40,661 nucleotides of DNA from assembly GCA_022841365.1 (NCBI GenBank), contig JALHRP010000037.1:1-40661 (forward strand). The letters run 5' to 3'. Below the pieces are notes generated by a model. It saw only the letters and a list, made by a program, of their open reading frames with translations. It was not told where the DNA came from and did not search any database. Origin of the DNA: Chitinophagaceae bacterium. Lineage in GTDB: Bacteria; Bacteroidota; Bacteroidia; Chitinophagales; Chitinophagaceae. This document shows, in pieces, positions 23,619 through 32,971 of the stretch. A program made the position numbers and the translations under genes. Each line of letters opens with the position of its first letter. Position 1 is the first letter of the stretch.

Positions 23619-23714
23619 TATCAGAATACGGTGGTTATTTTTTATTTAAGAGATGCCTTTCAATCAGTTATTCGCTGCCCGGCAACTAAAAACATATTAC
23701 AAAACTATTAAAAA

Positions 23715-23742
23715 CCGAAAAGGGCAGCAAAAAAGCTACCCT
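23715..23742 (-). terminator. Probable terminator of the TPR gene
   Basis: On the minus strand AGGGTAGC and GCTGCCCT form an 8-bp stem (one wobble) around six Ts, followed by TTT, CGG and TTTTT. It is 23 bp after the stop codon. The interrupted T tract makes it weaker than the other terminators in the window. Confidence 0.55.
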
Positions 23743-23765
23743 CTTCTATCTCAGGAATTAAAAAC

Positions 23766-24797
23766 TTACATACCCATGTCCATCTTTTTCTGTTTCAGAC
23801 TGTTTAAAGACGGGTCCATTTCAATGGCTTTATCGCACAATGCCATTCCTTTATCTTTTTGCCCCATTTTCTGGTAACACATGCCAATCATGTATAAAGA
23901 ACGGGCATTCTTATTGTCAACCTGCAGTATCTGATCCCAGTTGTCAATAGCATCCTGGTACTGACCGCCTTTGTATTGAGACTCTGCCAGTGCATATCTG
24001 ATAGAAATACTGCTGGGTCTTTTATCCAATGACTTTTGCAAATACTCGGTTGATTTTGCAAAATTGCCAATGTTCATGTAACAATAAGCAACGCTTTCAA
24101 AGTAATCTGCATTCTGCACCCAGCCACGCTGAGCAGCCAGTTCAAACATCGCAATTGCATTTTTATCATCAGGAATGGCATAGTAAACCATGGCCATTTC
24201 AAAAACATACCTTGCATTTTTCTGATCTGCATTGGCTGCTTTTTGATAATAAGGGATCGCCTGTTTGTAACGTTCCATTTCCAGATAACTGCGGCCAATG
24301 GTATAATATAAAACTGCGTTAGATGTATCAGTTTCGGCAGCATAGAGCAAACGGTTGATTGCCTGCGGATAATTTTCAAGATAATAATTACTCATACCGG
24401 CAATGTAATGCATAGGCTTATCCTTGTGTAACTTCTCCCATTTTTCAGTAAAGCTCAATGCATCCTGATGGCGGCCGAGATTAAAATATAAAGTAGCCAG
24501 CTGCTGAAAAGTAGATTCATTGTTTGGATCCAAACGGTTCCAACGGGTATATGCATCAACTGCCTGTCTGTAATTACGGCTTTCAATACCATACTCGCCC
24601 ATTGCTTTTAATGCATCAATGTTTGTGGTATCCCATTTTACAGCCTGTTCAAACAAGTTCATCGCCAGTTGAATGCGGCGTTCCTGTTTTGCAATAGTTG
24701 CTTTTTGTAAAAATGAATTTGAACTGTCTCTGTTTTGAGAGGTGGCGCTAAACGAGCCACTTAAAAGAAGGAGGGTAACAACATACCAGCTTTTCAT
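23766..24797 (-). CDS. Exported tetratricopeptide-repeat protein
   Basis: A 343-residue protein with an N-terminal signal peptide (MKSWYVVTLLLLSGSFSATSQ) and then a solenoid of about eight TPR units from residue 33 to the C-terminus. Clear units include QAVDAYTRWNRLDPNN, YYTIGRSYLEMERYKQAIPY, SVAYCYMNIGNFAKSTEYLQ and YMIGMCYQKMGQKDKGMALC. TPR arrays hold partner proteins, so this is probably a periplasmic or outer-membrane-associated scaffold. It has no other domain. It lies between the ECF sigma gene (downstream) and glgB (upstream, 104 bp away) on the same strand. A terminator separates it from the sigma operon, so a link with either neighbour is not shown. Confidence 0.85.
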   Translation of the reverse strand: MKSWYVVTLLLLSGSFSATSQNRDSSNSFLQKATIAKQERRIQLAMNLFEQAVKWDTTNIDALKAMGEYGIESRNYRQAVDAYTRWNRLDPNNESTFQQLATLYFNLGRHQDALSFTEKWEKLHKDKPMHYIAGMSNYYLENYPQAINRLLYAAETDTSNAVLYYTIGRSYLEMERYKQAIPYYQKAANADQKNARYVFEMAMVYYAIPDDKNAIAMFELAAQRGWVQNADYFESVAYCYMNIGNFAKSTEYLQKSLDKRPSSISIRYALAESQYKGGQYQDAIDNWDQILQVDNKNARSLYMIGMCYQKMGQKDKGMALCDKAIEMDPSLNSLKQKKMDMGM

Positions 24798-24901
24798 GGA
24801 ATTTGGTTTTTTAGGATATTAGCAAAAATATGTATTTTAAAGATAACTACAAACGTAGATTTACTCGCATAAACCCTGCCAATATTCCGAAAAATAAGGG
24901 T

Positions 24902-26851
24902 TTATTTAAGAATGATTGCGCCCAACGGAGGTAAATGGAGGTTCAACTCATACCATTTGTCGGTTTCATTCACTAAAGTTCCCTCCAAAATGCTGTTAAA
25001 CACATCGCCTGTTCCCCAATATTTTTCATGGTTACTATTAAAAATTTCTTTCCACTCTTTTTTGTTCTGCAGATGCAGTTTCCAGTCTTTGCGTACCACC
25101 GGCGTCATGTTCAAGATTACAATCAGATCATCTTCCGGTTTTTTTCCTTTGCGTTTAAAAACAATCACCGACTCACTTCTGTGGTTGAGATCAACCCACT
25201 CAAACCCGAATTGATTAAACTGATTTTCATACAATGCCGGTTCGGTTTTGAGGAGATGACAAAGATCTTTTACACACTCTTTTACTCCTTTATGCGAAGG
25301 AAATTGTAACAGCTCCCACTGGAGTTCACTCTTGTGATTCCACTCACTGGTAGCCCCAAACTCGTTTCCCATAAAGAGTAGTTTACCGCCCGGATGCGCA
25401 AACATATAGCTGTACATGAGGCGCAGGTTGGCAAATTTCTGCCACTCATCTCCGGGCATTTTATACAGCATAGGACTTTTCCCGTGCACCACTTCATCAT
25501 GACTTAATGGTAACATAAAATTCTCATCATAATAGTACATCATACTGAAAGTGAATTGATCCTGTTGATGTTGGCGATACAGCGGATCCTGCTTAAAGTA
25601 CTTCAATGTGTCGTGCATCCAGCCCATCATCCATTTCATTCCAAAACCCAGCCCATCAGAAAAAGTGGGTTTACTTACACCCGGCCAGTCGGTGGCTTCT
25701 TCGGCAATGGTTTGTGTATCGGGTAAATCCCTAAAGATGGTTTCATTGAGATCTTTGATAAAAGCAATGGCTTCTAAATTACCATCACCACCAAATTCAT
25801 TGGGCTCCCATTGGCCGGCCGTTCTTGAATAGTTCAATTTGAGCATAGAGGAAACGGCATCAACACGTAATCCATCAACATGGTATTTTTTGAGCCAGTA
25901 CATGGCACTGCTGATTAAGAAAGATTTTACTTCTCCCCTTTTGTAATTAAAAATATAACTGTTCCAATCGGGGTGATATCCTTTGCGCATATCAGCATAT
26001 TCATAAGTATGACTGCCATCGAACATAAACAATCCATGTGCATCATACGGAAAATGCGAAGGCACCCAATCGAGAATTACCCCAATACCTGCCTGGTGAA
26101 ATGCATCAATCAGTTGCATGCATTGCTGCGGCGTTCCGTATCGTGATGTGGAAGCAAAATAACCTGCCCCCTGATACCCCCAACTGCCATCATACGGATG
26201 TTCCATTATGGGCATTAACTCAACATGTGTAAAACCCATTTCTTTTACATAAGGCACTAAGTTCTCCCGAAAAAAATCATAACTGTGATAGGTCTCTTCA
26301 TTGTATTTATCCGGCCTCATCCAACTCGCAAGATGCACTTCATAAACACTCCATGGCGCATCTAATTTATTATGCTCTTTTCGGTTTTGCATCCATTGTT
26401 CATCGGCCCATTCATGTTCCAGTTGCCAGGTAACCGATGCGGTGTTTGGTCTTACTTCCCAAAAATTGGCATAGGGATCTCCTTTATCGAGTTTTACACC
26501 ACCATAACCATGAATATGAAATTTGTATGTTTCTCCTTTTTTAACATGCGGGATAAAGCCTTCCCAAATACCCGACTTATCTAACCGGACATAAAGCGGA
26601 TGACTTTCTTTATTCCAGTTATTAAAACTGCCAAACACAGAAACATAAGTTGCATTTGGAGCCCATACTGCAAAATAATAGCCTGTCGTTTCATTTACTT
26701 CCATTAAATGAGCACCAAACAACTCGTAACATCTATAGTTAGTTCCGTTTTGAAAATTGGCAATATCATCTCCTTCAAAACGGGAATAATTCCATACAGG
26801 TTTTGATGTATCAATAAAATGATAGTCTTCGTATTTTTTAGGAGCTTCCAC
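24902..26851 (-). CDS. glgB: 1,4-alpha-glucan branching enzyme
   Basis: A 649-residue cytoplasmic GH13 enzyme that makes the alpha-1,6 branches of glycogen. An N-terminal carbohydrate-binding module 48 (about 55-140, AVWAPNATYVSVFGSFNNWN) precedes the catalytic barrel. The catalytic residues are Asp331 in DGLRVDAVSSML, Glu384 in IAEEATDWPG and Asp452 in LSHDEVVHGK. A C-terminal all-beta domain ends LPPLGAIILK. The predicted start is GTG at 26851; upstream in this frame there is no ATG before a stop. It resembles the eukaryotic-like shorter branching enzymes more than the 730-residue E. coli form, as it lacks an extra N-terminal module. It lies about 7.6 kb from glgC and glgA on the same strand, so it is not in their operon. 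Confidence 0.95.
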   Translation of the reverse strand: MEAPKKYEDYHFIDTSKPVWNYSRFEGDDIANFQNGTNYRCYELFGAHLMEVNETTGYYFAVWAPNATYVSVFGSFNNWNKESHPLYVRLDKSGIWEGFIPHVKKGETYKFHIHGYGGVKLDKGDPYANFWEVRPNTASVTWQLEHEWADEQWMQNRKEHNKLDAPWSVYEVHLASWMRPDKYNEETYHSYDFFRENLVPYVKEMGFTHVELMPIMEHPYDGSWGYQGAGYFASTSRYGTPQQCMQLIDAFHQAGIGVILDWVPSHFPYDAHGLFMFDGSHTYEYADMRKGYHPDWNSYIFNYKRGEVKSFLISSAMYWLKKYHVDGLRVDAVSSMLKLNYSRTAGQWEPNEFGGDGNLEAIAFIKDLNETIFRDLPDTQTIAEEATDWPGVSKPTFSDGLGFGMKWMMGWMHDTLKYFKQDPLYRQHQQDQFTFSMMYYYDENFMLPLSHDEVVHGKSPMLYKMPGDEWQKFANLRLMYSYMFAHPGGKLLFMGNEFGATSEWNHKSELQWELLQFPSHKGVKECVKDLCHLLKTEPALYENQFNQFGFEWVDLNHRSESVIVFKRKGKKPEDDLIVILNMTPVVRKDWKLHLQNKKEWKEIFNSNHEKYWGTGDVFNSILEGTLVNETDKWYELNLHLPPLGAIILK

Positions 26852-27028
26852 TTTACAAGGTTTTACTGATCGGTTAAAGTTTGTAAACAGTTTGCAGTAA
26901 TGTGATTAAACATTTATAAAAAAACTACTGCCGTTCATATGGAAATATAACACTTTAACATCTTTTGCACACATTCTGCCGCAAAAAGATTTTATCATCG
27001 TGTACCAATTTTATCATCACCAAAAGCT

Positions 27029-29797
27029 ATGATGTCACCAAAACTCATTCTGCTCTTTTGCACAGGCATATTCTGTTCTTTGCAATCCATCAGCCAATCC
27101 AACCAAATCAAAGGATCCATTACAGACACCAGTTCAGGGAAAAAACTAAGTCAGGCAGTTGTATCGCTTCTTCGTACTAAAGATTCAACCCTTGCAAAAT
27201 TTACACGTACAAATGAACAGGGCAATTATGAACTGAAGAATATTCCCAATGGCAGCTATCTGTTTATCATCAGCTATCCCGGCTATGCTGCGTTTGCTGA
27301 TGAAGTGGAACTGAATGGAAACACAACGCTTACAAAAGAAGTAACGATTATACCACGCAGTAAACTGCTGGAGGAAATTATTATCCAACAAAAAGTAAGT
27401 GCTATCCGCATTAAAGGTGATACTACAGAATATAAGGCAGACAGTTTTAAAGTAGGGCCTAATGCCAATGTGCAGGAACTGCTGAAACGCTTACCCGGCC
27501 TGCAGGTAAATGCCAAAGGAGAAATTACAGCACAGGGACAAAAGGTAGAAAAGATACTGGTTGATGGTGAAGAATTTTTTAGTGATGACCCTGCTGTTGT
27601 CTCTCAAAATCTGCGTGCAGATGTGGTAGATAAAGTACAGGTGTTTGATAAAAAAAGTGAGCAGGCCGAGTTTACCGGTGTTGATGACGGACAGAAAACA
27701 AAGACCATTAATCTTGAACTGAAGGATGATAAGAAGAAAGGTTACTTTGGAAAACTGGAAGCAGGATCAGACTTTGATCGCTACAGAAGTGCAAAAGCAA
27801 TGATTAATCTTTTTAAAAAGAAACAAAAGATTGCCGCATACATTACCAACAACAACACCACGTTTGAAGGACTGAACTGGAACGAGCAACGGAACTTTGG
27901 CAGTAACAGTAATAACAACATGGAAGTATCAGATGATGGAGGTATGATGTTCTGGAACGAAGGTGACGATTTCAGCAGAGGACAGGGTTTGCCGCAATCA
28001 ACCACAGCCGGTTTGTTATACATTAATAAATGGAATAAAGATAAAAACAGCATCAATGGCAGTTATCAGTTCAACGATCAGATGATCAACGGCAGAAACA
28101 CCAGTTTTACGCAAACCATTTTGCCCGACAGCAGCTTCTCCAACAACACCATTGAAAACTTCACCAGCTCCCGCCGCAGAAATAAACTGAACGCAACATA
28201 TGAGTGGCAGATTGATTCTACCAGCAGCCTGAAAATAAAAGCAAGCGGCTCCATTGTGAATGCACAAAGAGAAAATAAATATCTTGGCGAGTCGGTAAGT
28301 GAAGACAAGATTGTGATCAATAAAATTGACCGCACAACCATCAGCCGTACAGAAGATAAAGATTTTACTTCCGAAATCAACTGGCGAAAGCGGCTTAGTA
28401 AAAATGGAAGAACCATCAGCTATACCGGTAACTGGAGCAATAATGCAAAAACAGGAAATGGATTTCTGCTTTCAAACACAGATTTCTTTGATGTAAACGG
28501 ACAGCCCGACCGGCAGCAACTCCTTGATCAGAATAAAACCAATAATGAACGCCAGCAGGTTATTCAGAACAGCCTGATTTATACAGAACCGTTAACCAAA
28601 AAATTATTTTTAGAGTTAACCTACCGAAATGCGTTTAACCGGAACAATGCTGAACGAAACACGTTTGAGAAACCAATTTCAGGCGATAAATACAGCTCTA
28701 TTGTAGATACGTTGAGCAATCATTTTCTGTATAAGGCAGATGACCACAACGGCGGTTTCTCTTTCCGTTATACCGAAAAGAAATACCTTATTTCTCTTGG
28801 CGCAGCAGTAGGAAGAACAAATTTTGAGCTGGAAGAATTAACAAAAAACGATACACGCAGAATAGGTTTCACCAATCTGTTACCAAGAGCAAGTATTCGC
28901 TTTACACCAAAAAAACAAAAGAGCTTTACACTTTCTTATAACGGAACAACACAGAACCCCACCCTGCAGCAAATCAATCCGATTATTGATAACATTGATC
29001 CGTTAAACATTACCATCGGCAATCCTTTGCTGAAACAGGCTTTCAGACACAGCTTTTCTGTTAACATGAATGATTATAAAATCATCAAGAGCAGAAACTT
29101 TTATCTCTCGGGCAGTTTTGCATTTACAAATAATGCCATCAGCAGTTCAAATAAAATTGATTCGGGCATCCGCATTAATCAGGCCATTAACGTAAACGGA
29201 AATTACAACGGTCAGCTATGGACCATGTATGGTTTTGAAGTGGCCCCATCCGTTAATTTAAATTTTAATGCAGAAGCATCTGTGAGCCGTTTTGTAAACA
29301 TGGTGAACGGAGAAAAAAATATCAGTGATAATTACCGGATCGGATTAGGAACAGGTATTGGCAAATGGAGTGATAAATGGATCAGTTTTAATTTAAACGT
29401 AGAACCTGCTTTCAATTTTTCAAAATCATCCATCAACAAAAGCCTTGCAACCAACTATTGGACTGTAAATGCATATCCATATTTATCAATGAAATTCAAG
29501 AAACAGAAGCTGTATGTTGATTTAAATGGTAACCTGAATTTTTATCAGAAAACAAGTGTATTCCAGAATCAGCGGAATGTTATGATCATTAACAGCTCCA
29601 TCAAACGCACTTTTACAAAATCAGATGCTTTTGAACTGATGCTTTCCGTAAATGATCTGTTCAATCAGAACCAGGGTATTCAGCGGAATATCAGCAGCAA
29701 CTTTATAGCAGAAAACACGTTTCAGAACATACGCCGTTATGTATTGCTTACGCTTAGCTGGAACTTTACAAAAAACGGTAAACCTTCAAATTTTTAA
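27029..29797 (+). CDS. Outer-membrane receptor-like beta-barrel protein (OMP_b-brl_3 family)
   Basis: A 922-residue outer-membrane protein. The parts are a signal peptide (about 1-22), a carboxypeptidase-regulatory-like domain (about 26-112, KGSITDTSSGKKLSQAVVSL), a plug-like domain (about 140-235, NVQELLKRLPGLQV and KILVDGEEFFSDDP) and a beta-barrel of the family found in Bacteroidota TonB-receptor relatives (Pfam OMP_b-brl_3, PF14905), ending LTLSWNFTKNGKPSNF. Two ATG codons (27029 and 27032) are possible starts. A GLPGLI-family gene begins 2 bp after its stop codon, which makes co-translation almost certain. It diverges from glgB across 177 bp, where I find no clear -7 element. The ligand is unknown; a role as importer or exporter is equally possible. 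Confidence 0.88.
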   Translation: MMSPKLILLFCTGIFCSLQSISQSNQIKGSITDTSSGKKLSQAVVSLLRTKDSTLAKFTRTNEQGNYELKNIPNGSYLFIISYPGYAAFADEVELNGNTTLTKEVTIIPRSKLLEEIIIQQKVSAIRIKGDTTEYKADSFKVGPNANVQELLKRLPGLQVNAKGEITAQGQKVEKILVDGEEFFSDDPAVVSQNLRADVVDKVQVFDKKSEQAEFTGVDDGQKTKTINLELKDDKKKGYFGKLEAGSDFDRYRSAKAMINLFKKKQKIAAYITNNNTTFEGLNWNEQRNFGSNSNNNMEVSDDGGMMFWNEGDDFSRGQGLPQSTTAGLLYINKWNKDKNSINGSYQFNDQMINGRNTSFTQTILPDSSFSNNTIENFTSSRRRNKLNATYEWQIDSTSSLKIKASGSIVNAQRENKYLGESVSEDKIVINKIDRTTISRTEDKDFTSEINWRKRLSKNGRTISYTGNWSNNAKTGNGFLLSNTDFFDVNGQPDRQQLLDQNKTNNERQQVIQNSLIYTEPLTKKLFLELTYRNAFNRNNAERNTFEKPISGDKYSSIVDTLSNHFLYKADDHNGGFSFRYTEKKYLISLGAAVGRTNFELEELTKNDTRRIGFTNLLPRASIRFTPKKQKSFTLSYNGTTQNPTLQQINPIIDNIDPLNITIGNPLLKQAFRHSFSVNMNDYKIIKSRNFYLSGSFAFTNNAISSSNKIDSGIRINQAINVNGNYNGQLWTMYGFEVAPSVNLNFNAEASVSRFVNMVNGEKNISDNYRIGLGTGIGKWSDKWISFNLNVEPAFNFSKSSINKSLATNYWTVNAYPYLSMKFKKQKLYVDLNGNLNFYQKTSVFQNQRNVMIINSSIKRTFTKSDAFELMLSVNDLFNQNQGIQRNISSNFIAENTFQNIRRYVLLTLSWNFTKNGKPSNF

Positions 29798-29799
29798 AC

Positions 29800-30543
29800 A
29801 TGAAGCATCTCTTTTTTATACCTCTTCTACTCTGTTTTTTTTCAACCGCATCTGCGCAGGTAAAATTTATCAGCAGCGGACGTATAGAATTTGAAAAAAG
29901 AGTGAACCAGTTTTCTTTTTACGATAAAGAAGATGATGAAGCCCCGTGGGTTATTGAAATGAAGAAAACATTTCCGAAGATGGTGAACGAAGTTTACTAT
30001 CTCGACTTTAATGAGCAAAAGAGTGTGTATAAACTTGGAAAAGAAAACACCGATGTAAAATATATGTGGGGCCGCAAACCCAGTGAAACGGATGTTACTG
30101 TACAGGATGTTCAGAATAACCAGATACTTGTACAGCGGGATATTTTTGAACAAACCTATCTGGTAAAAGACAGTCTTAGAAATTACGAATGGAAGATCAG
30201 CAATGAAACAAGAACCATTGCAGGTTTTGAATGCCGTAAAGCAGTTACAAAAATCTGCGACTCTGTTTATATTGTTGCGTTTTATACCGATGAGATTACG
30301 GTGAGCAGCGGCCCCGAAAGCTTTGGCGGCTTACCCGGTATGATCCTTGGATTGGCTGTACCCCGTTTGCAAATTACCTGGTTTGCTACAAAAGTTGAAC
30401 TGAAAGAACCATCAGAAACAATGCTGAATCCAAAACAGAAAGGAAAAACAGTAACCTGGCAGGCATATGAAAAAGATTTGAACAAAGCCATGAAAGACTG
30501 GGGCAAGTACGGAGCCAAAGTAATGTGGACGAGTTTGCTGTAA
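29800..30543 (+). CDS. GLPGLI family protein
   Basis: A 247-residue exported protein of the GLPGLI family, named after a short motif that appears here as GGLPGMI at residues 176-182. The signal peptide is residues 1-19 (ending TASA, cut before Q20). Family members occur in Bacteroidota, often next to a receptor-like outer-membrane barrel, and have no established function. Conserved features present are YYLDF near 66-70, ETRTIAGFECRKA near 136-148 and VAFYTDEI near 159-166. Two cysteines (145 and 153) lie close together and could form a disulfide. The gene starts 2 bp after the barrel gene, so the two form a tight pair and probably act in one complex. Confidence 0.9.
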   Translation: MKHLFFIPLLLCFFSTASAQVKFISSGRIEFEKRVNQFSFYDKEDDEAPWVIEMKKTFPKMVNEVYYLDFNEQKSVYKLGKENTDVKYMWGRKPSETDVTVQDVQNNQILVQRDIFEQTYLVKDSLRNYEWKISNETRTIAGFECRKAVTKICDSVYIVAFYTDEITVSSGPESFGGLPGMILGLAVPRLQITWFATKVELKEPSETMLNPKQKGKTVTWQAYEKDLNKAMKDWGKYGAKVMWTSLL

Positions 30544-30582
30544 ATGAACATCTGGTTTAATTCTTAACGAGATGTCATGTTT

Positions 30583-31023
30583 TTATTGCCCTGTAAATTC
30601 CAGCTCGGGAATTTCAGGATTCTTAGGGTCAGGCCCATAATTGTTATGATAACGATCACCATCTGTAAAAAGCCACACCAATAAAAAAATGAATCCAACT
30701 AACGGTATAAAGTAAAAAAGAATAAACCAGCCACTTTTATTAATATCATGCAGACGCCTCACCAGTACAGCCAAACTTGGGATTAACATACCTAATGCAA
30801 AAAAAAGTATGAATAAACCAAAAGCTCCGGAAAGGAATTGAGAATCTAAAGCTCCTGCCGAAGAAAAAAACAGAATATTCATAAGGATGTAAATCACAAA
30901 ATTTGCAAGAACATAGTTCCAGTATTCTGCTCTTCTAGCACGGCCTTGAAAATTTGCATAATTTTTTATTACTACCTTTTTCCACCAATCTATGATATTG
31001 TAATCAGACTCATGTTTTTCCAT
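30583..31023 (-). CDS. DUF805 inner-membrane protein
   Basis: A 146-residue integral membrane protein of the DUF805 family (COG3152, E. coli YhaH type), with no known function. Four hydrophobic segments are visible (about 40-58, 68-84, 98-112 and 113-122), as are the family signatures NFQGRARRAEYWNY near the N-terminus, RRLHDINKSGWF, and a polar tail starting DGDRYHNNYGPDPK. ATG at 31023 is taken as the start; a GTG codon lies directly before it and would add one residue. It is convergent with the GLPGLI gene, 39 bp away, and 92 bp downstream of the GH13 gene on the same strand. No functional link to the glycogen genes is evident. Confidence 0.9.
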   Translation of the reverse strand: MEKHESDYNIIDWWKKVVIKNYANFQGRARRAEYWNYVLANFVIYILMNILFFSSAGALDSQFLSGAFGLFILFFALGMLIPSLAVLVRRLHDINKSGWFILFYFIPLVGFIFLLVWLFTDGDRYHNNYGPDPKNPEIPELEFTGQ

Positions 31024-31115
31024 CACATTTAGATTTGTTTGAAATCAATGAAATACTTTTTTTAAGTTAACTTTTGAAATCAAAATAAAATCAAACTACA
31101 TGCTAAACAACTATT

Positions 31116-32969
31116 TTATTTCAACTCCAGCACCAGATTATACATCGGCATGAGTGTAATTGTTTTTTCCAGTTGAAACTGTTGCCCTGCAGCTATATCA
31201 TGTGCAACCTGGAACCCTTTCATCCGCTCTGCAAACCGGGACAAGTCAATTGTGACCGCTTTATCGTTTGTATTCATGATACACATGATGGTTTGCTTCT
31301 CATCATATCGGAAATAAACATACACACCGTCAATGGGATAAAACTGCATCATCTTCCCCGTTTTAATAGCGGATGATGTTTTACGGAAGTTGGCAAACTT
31401 TTTTATGTAATTGAAAATTGAATTCTCTTTTGCTGTTCTTCCTGCAGCGGTAAATTTATTAGCCGCATCACCCTCCCATCCTCCGGGAAAATCCTGACGC
31501 ACATAACCATCATTGGGTGAAGTAAGACCCGTCATTAAAATTTCATTACCATAATACATCTGCGGAATTCCTCTGAAGGTCATTAGCCATGAAAAGGCAA
31601 CTTTGTATTTTGCGGTGTCTTCATTCAACACAGAATAAAAACGTGGCAGATCATGATTATCTAAAAAGATCACCTGCCGCATTGGATTTTTATAAACAAA
31701 ATCCTGCGCTGTTGTAGTATATAATTTATTCACACCTTCCGTCCAGCCAAAAGGCTGTGTTAATGCCGGCTGAATACCATAAAACAATGTTTGAAAGTCG
31801 GTAGTGGCCTGCATGTTACTCTTGTAGGGAATATTGTAATTATTCTCACAGAAATAACTTTGATTAGGAACTCCATGCACCCATGTTTCGCCAAAGATGC
31901 TGATGTTGGGATACTCCGTATACAAGGCCTGATTGCAACGGTTCATAAACTGCAGATCATTGTATGCATAGGTATCAATACGCCAGCCATCAATTCCATA
32001 TTCTTCCACTGTCCAGATAGCATGCTGTATTAAAAAATTTGCAACAAATGGATTGCTGTGGTCCCAATCGGGCATAGAAGTTACAAACCAGCCATCGAGC
32101 ATAATTTTTTTATCAACTGCTGCTGCATACGGATCAAACAGGATTTGATCTTTATAATTTGTTTGTGTAAATGAAGGCCAACGGTGAAACCATGTACTGT
32201 CGGGCTGATCACGGAACAGTACATGTTCAATGCCCACATGATTGTATACCGCATCCTGAATAATCTTAAACCCCTTTGCATGTGCTGCATTGATTAAACG
32301 CTTGTAGGCTTCGTCTCCACCCAATCTCCTGTCAACACGATAATGATTGGTAAATGCATAACCATGTTCTGTACGATTCGGCATATCATTTTCAATGACC
32401 GGGTTTAACCACAAAGCTGTTACACCCAAATCCTGTAAATAGTCGAGATGATTTTCAATTCCTTTCAAATCACCACCATGACGGTTGAACACAGTATCTC
32501 TGCGAAGTGTTTGATCTTTCATTCCGGCCACACGATCATTCGATGGATCGCCATTGCTGAAACGATCGGGCATTATGAGATACATCAAATCCTGTGAAGT
32601 AGCACCATTGGCATAAGCTAATCCACGACCGGGACGACGGGATTGCAGATTGAATTCAAAATTCACTGCTGCTGTTCCCTTCTTTGAACGGATACCCACT
32701 GTGCCGGGCTTTGCTGTTGGAGCAATCGTAACATCAAGTATTACATATGCCGGGTTTTTAAACTTATTCACTTTTGTAATGGTAACGCCGGGATAATTTG
32801 TAGTGAAGCCCGTATGTGTTCCTACATCGGTTCCATGAATCATGATCTGCAGCTTATTGTACTTCATCCCGATCCACCAGTTGGCAGGATAAAGGTTGTA
32901 ACTGTTTTGTGCAAATGAAAAAGTTACTGTAATCAACAGTAACTTAACTGAAAGCAAAATTGTTTTCAT
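31116..32969 (-). CDS. Exported GH13 alpha-amylase / cyclomaltodextrinase (SusA-like)
   Basis: A 617-residue glycoside hydrolase family 13 enzyme with a signal peptide (residues 1-20, ending FSFA). It therefore acts outside the cytoplasm, probably in the periplasm. An N-terminal cyclomaltodextrinase-type beta domain (about 24-108) precedes the catalytic barrel (about 125-520). Catalytic residues are Asp332 in DGWRIDTYAY, Glu361 in FGETWVHG and Asp440 in FLDNHDLPR; the first GH13 region is DAVYNHV. A C-terminal beta domain ends YNLVLELK. The order resembles SusA/neopullulanase, which cut cyclodextrins, pullulan or maltodextrins to maltose-sized sugars. The start codon lies 2 bp after the stop of the MFS transporter gene, so hydrolase and transporter are almost surely co-expressed. 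The exact linkage preference cannot be told. Confidence 0.92.
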   Translation of the reverse strand: MKTILLSVKLLLITVTFSFAQNSYNLYPANWWIGMKYNKLQIMIHGTDVGTHTGFTTNYPGVTITKVNKFKNPAYVILDVTIAPTAKPGTVGIRSKKGTAAVNFEFNLQSRRPGRGLAYANGATSQDLMYLIMPDRFSNGDPSNDRVAGMKDQTLRRDTVFNRHGGDLKGIENHLDYLQDLGVTALWLNPVIENDMPNRTEHGYAFTNHYRVDRRLGGDEAYKRLINAAHAKGFKIIQDAVYNHVGIEHVLFRDQPDSTWFHRWPSFTQTNYKDQILFDPYAAAVDKKIMLDGWFVTSMPDWDHSNPFVANFLIQHAIWTVEEYGIDGWRIDTYAYNDLQFMNRCNQALYTEYPNISIFGETWVHGVPNQSYFCENNYNIPYKSNMQATTDFQTLFYGIQPALTQPFGWTEGVNKLYTTTAQDFVYKNPMRQVIFLDNHDLPRFYSVLNEDTAKYKVAFSWLMTFRGIPQMYYGNEILMTGLTSPNDGYVRQDFPGGWEGDAANKFTAAGRTAKENSIFNYIKKFANFRKTSSAIKTGKMMQFYPIDGVYVYFRYDEKQTIMCIMNTNDKAVTIDLSRFAERMKGFQVAHDIAAGQQFQLEKTITLMPMYNLVLELK

Positions 32970-32971
32970 TG

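Noticed and set aside
24798-24901. Small hairpin CTAC-AAAC-GTAG between glgB and the TPR gene
   Set aside because: Four base pairs and no T run. I see no terminator or promoter that can be supported in this gap.
26852-27028. Promoter pair in the divergent glgB / barrel-gene gap
   Set aside because: TTTG stretches exist (for example at 26972-26976) but none is preceded by TA at the right place on either strand, so no element is listed.
30544-30584. Hairpin ACATCT / AGATGT followed by five Ts after the GLPGLI gene
   Set aside because: Only six pairs around a 16-base loop; too weak to call a terminator, though it lies where one would be useful between convergent genes.
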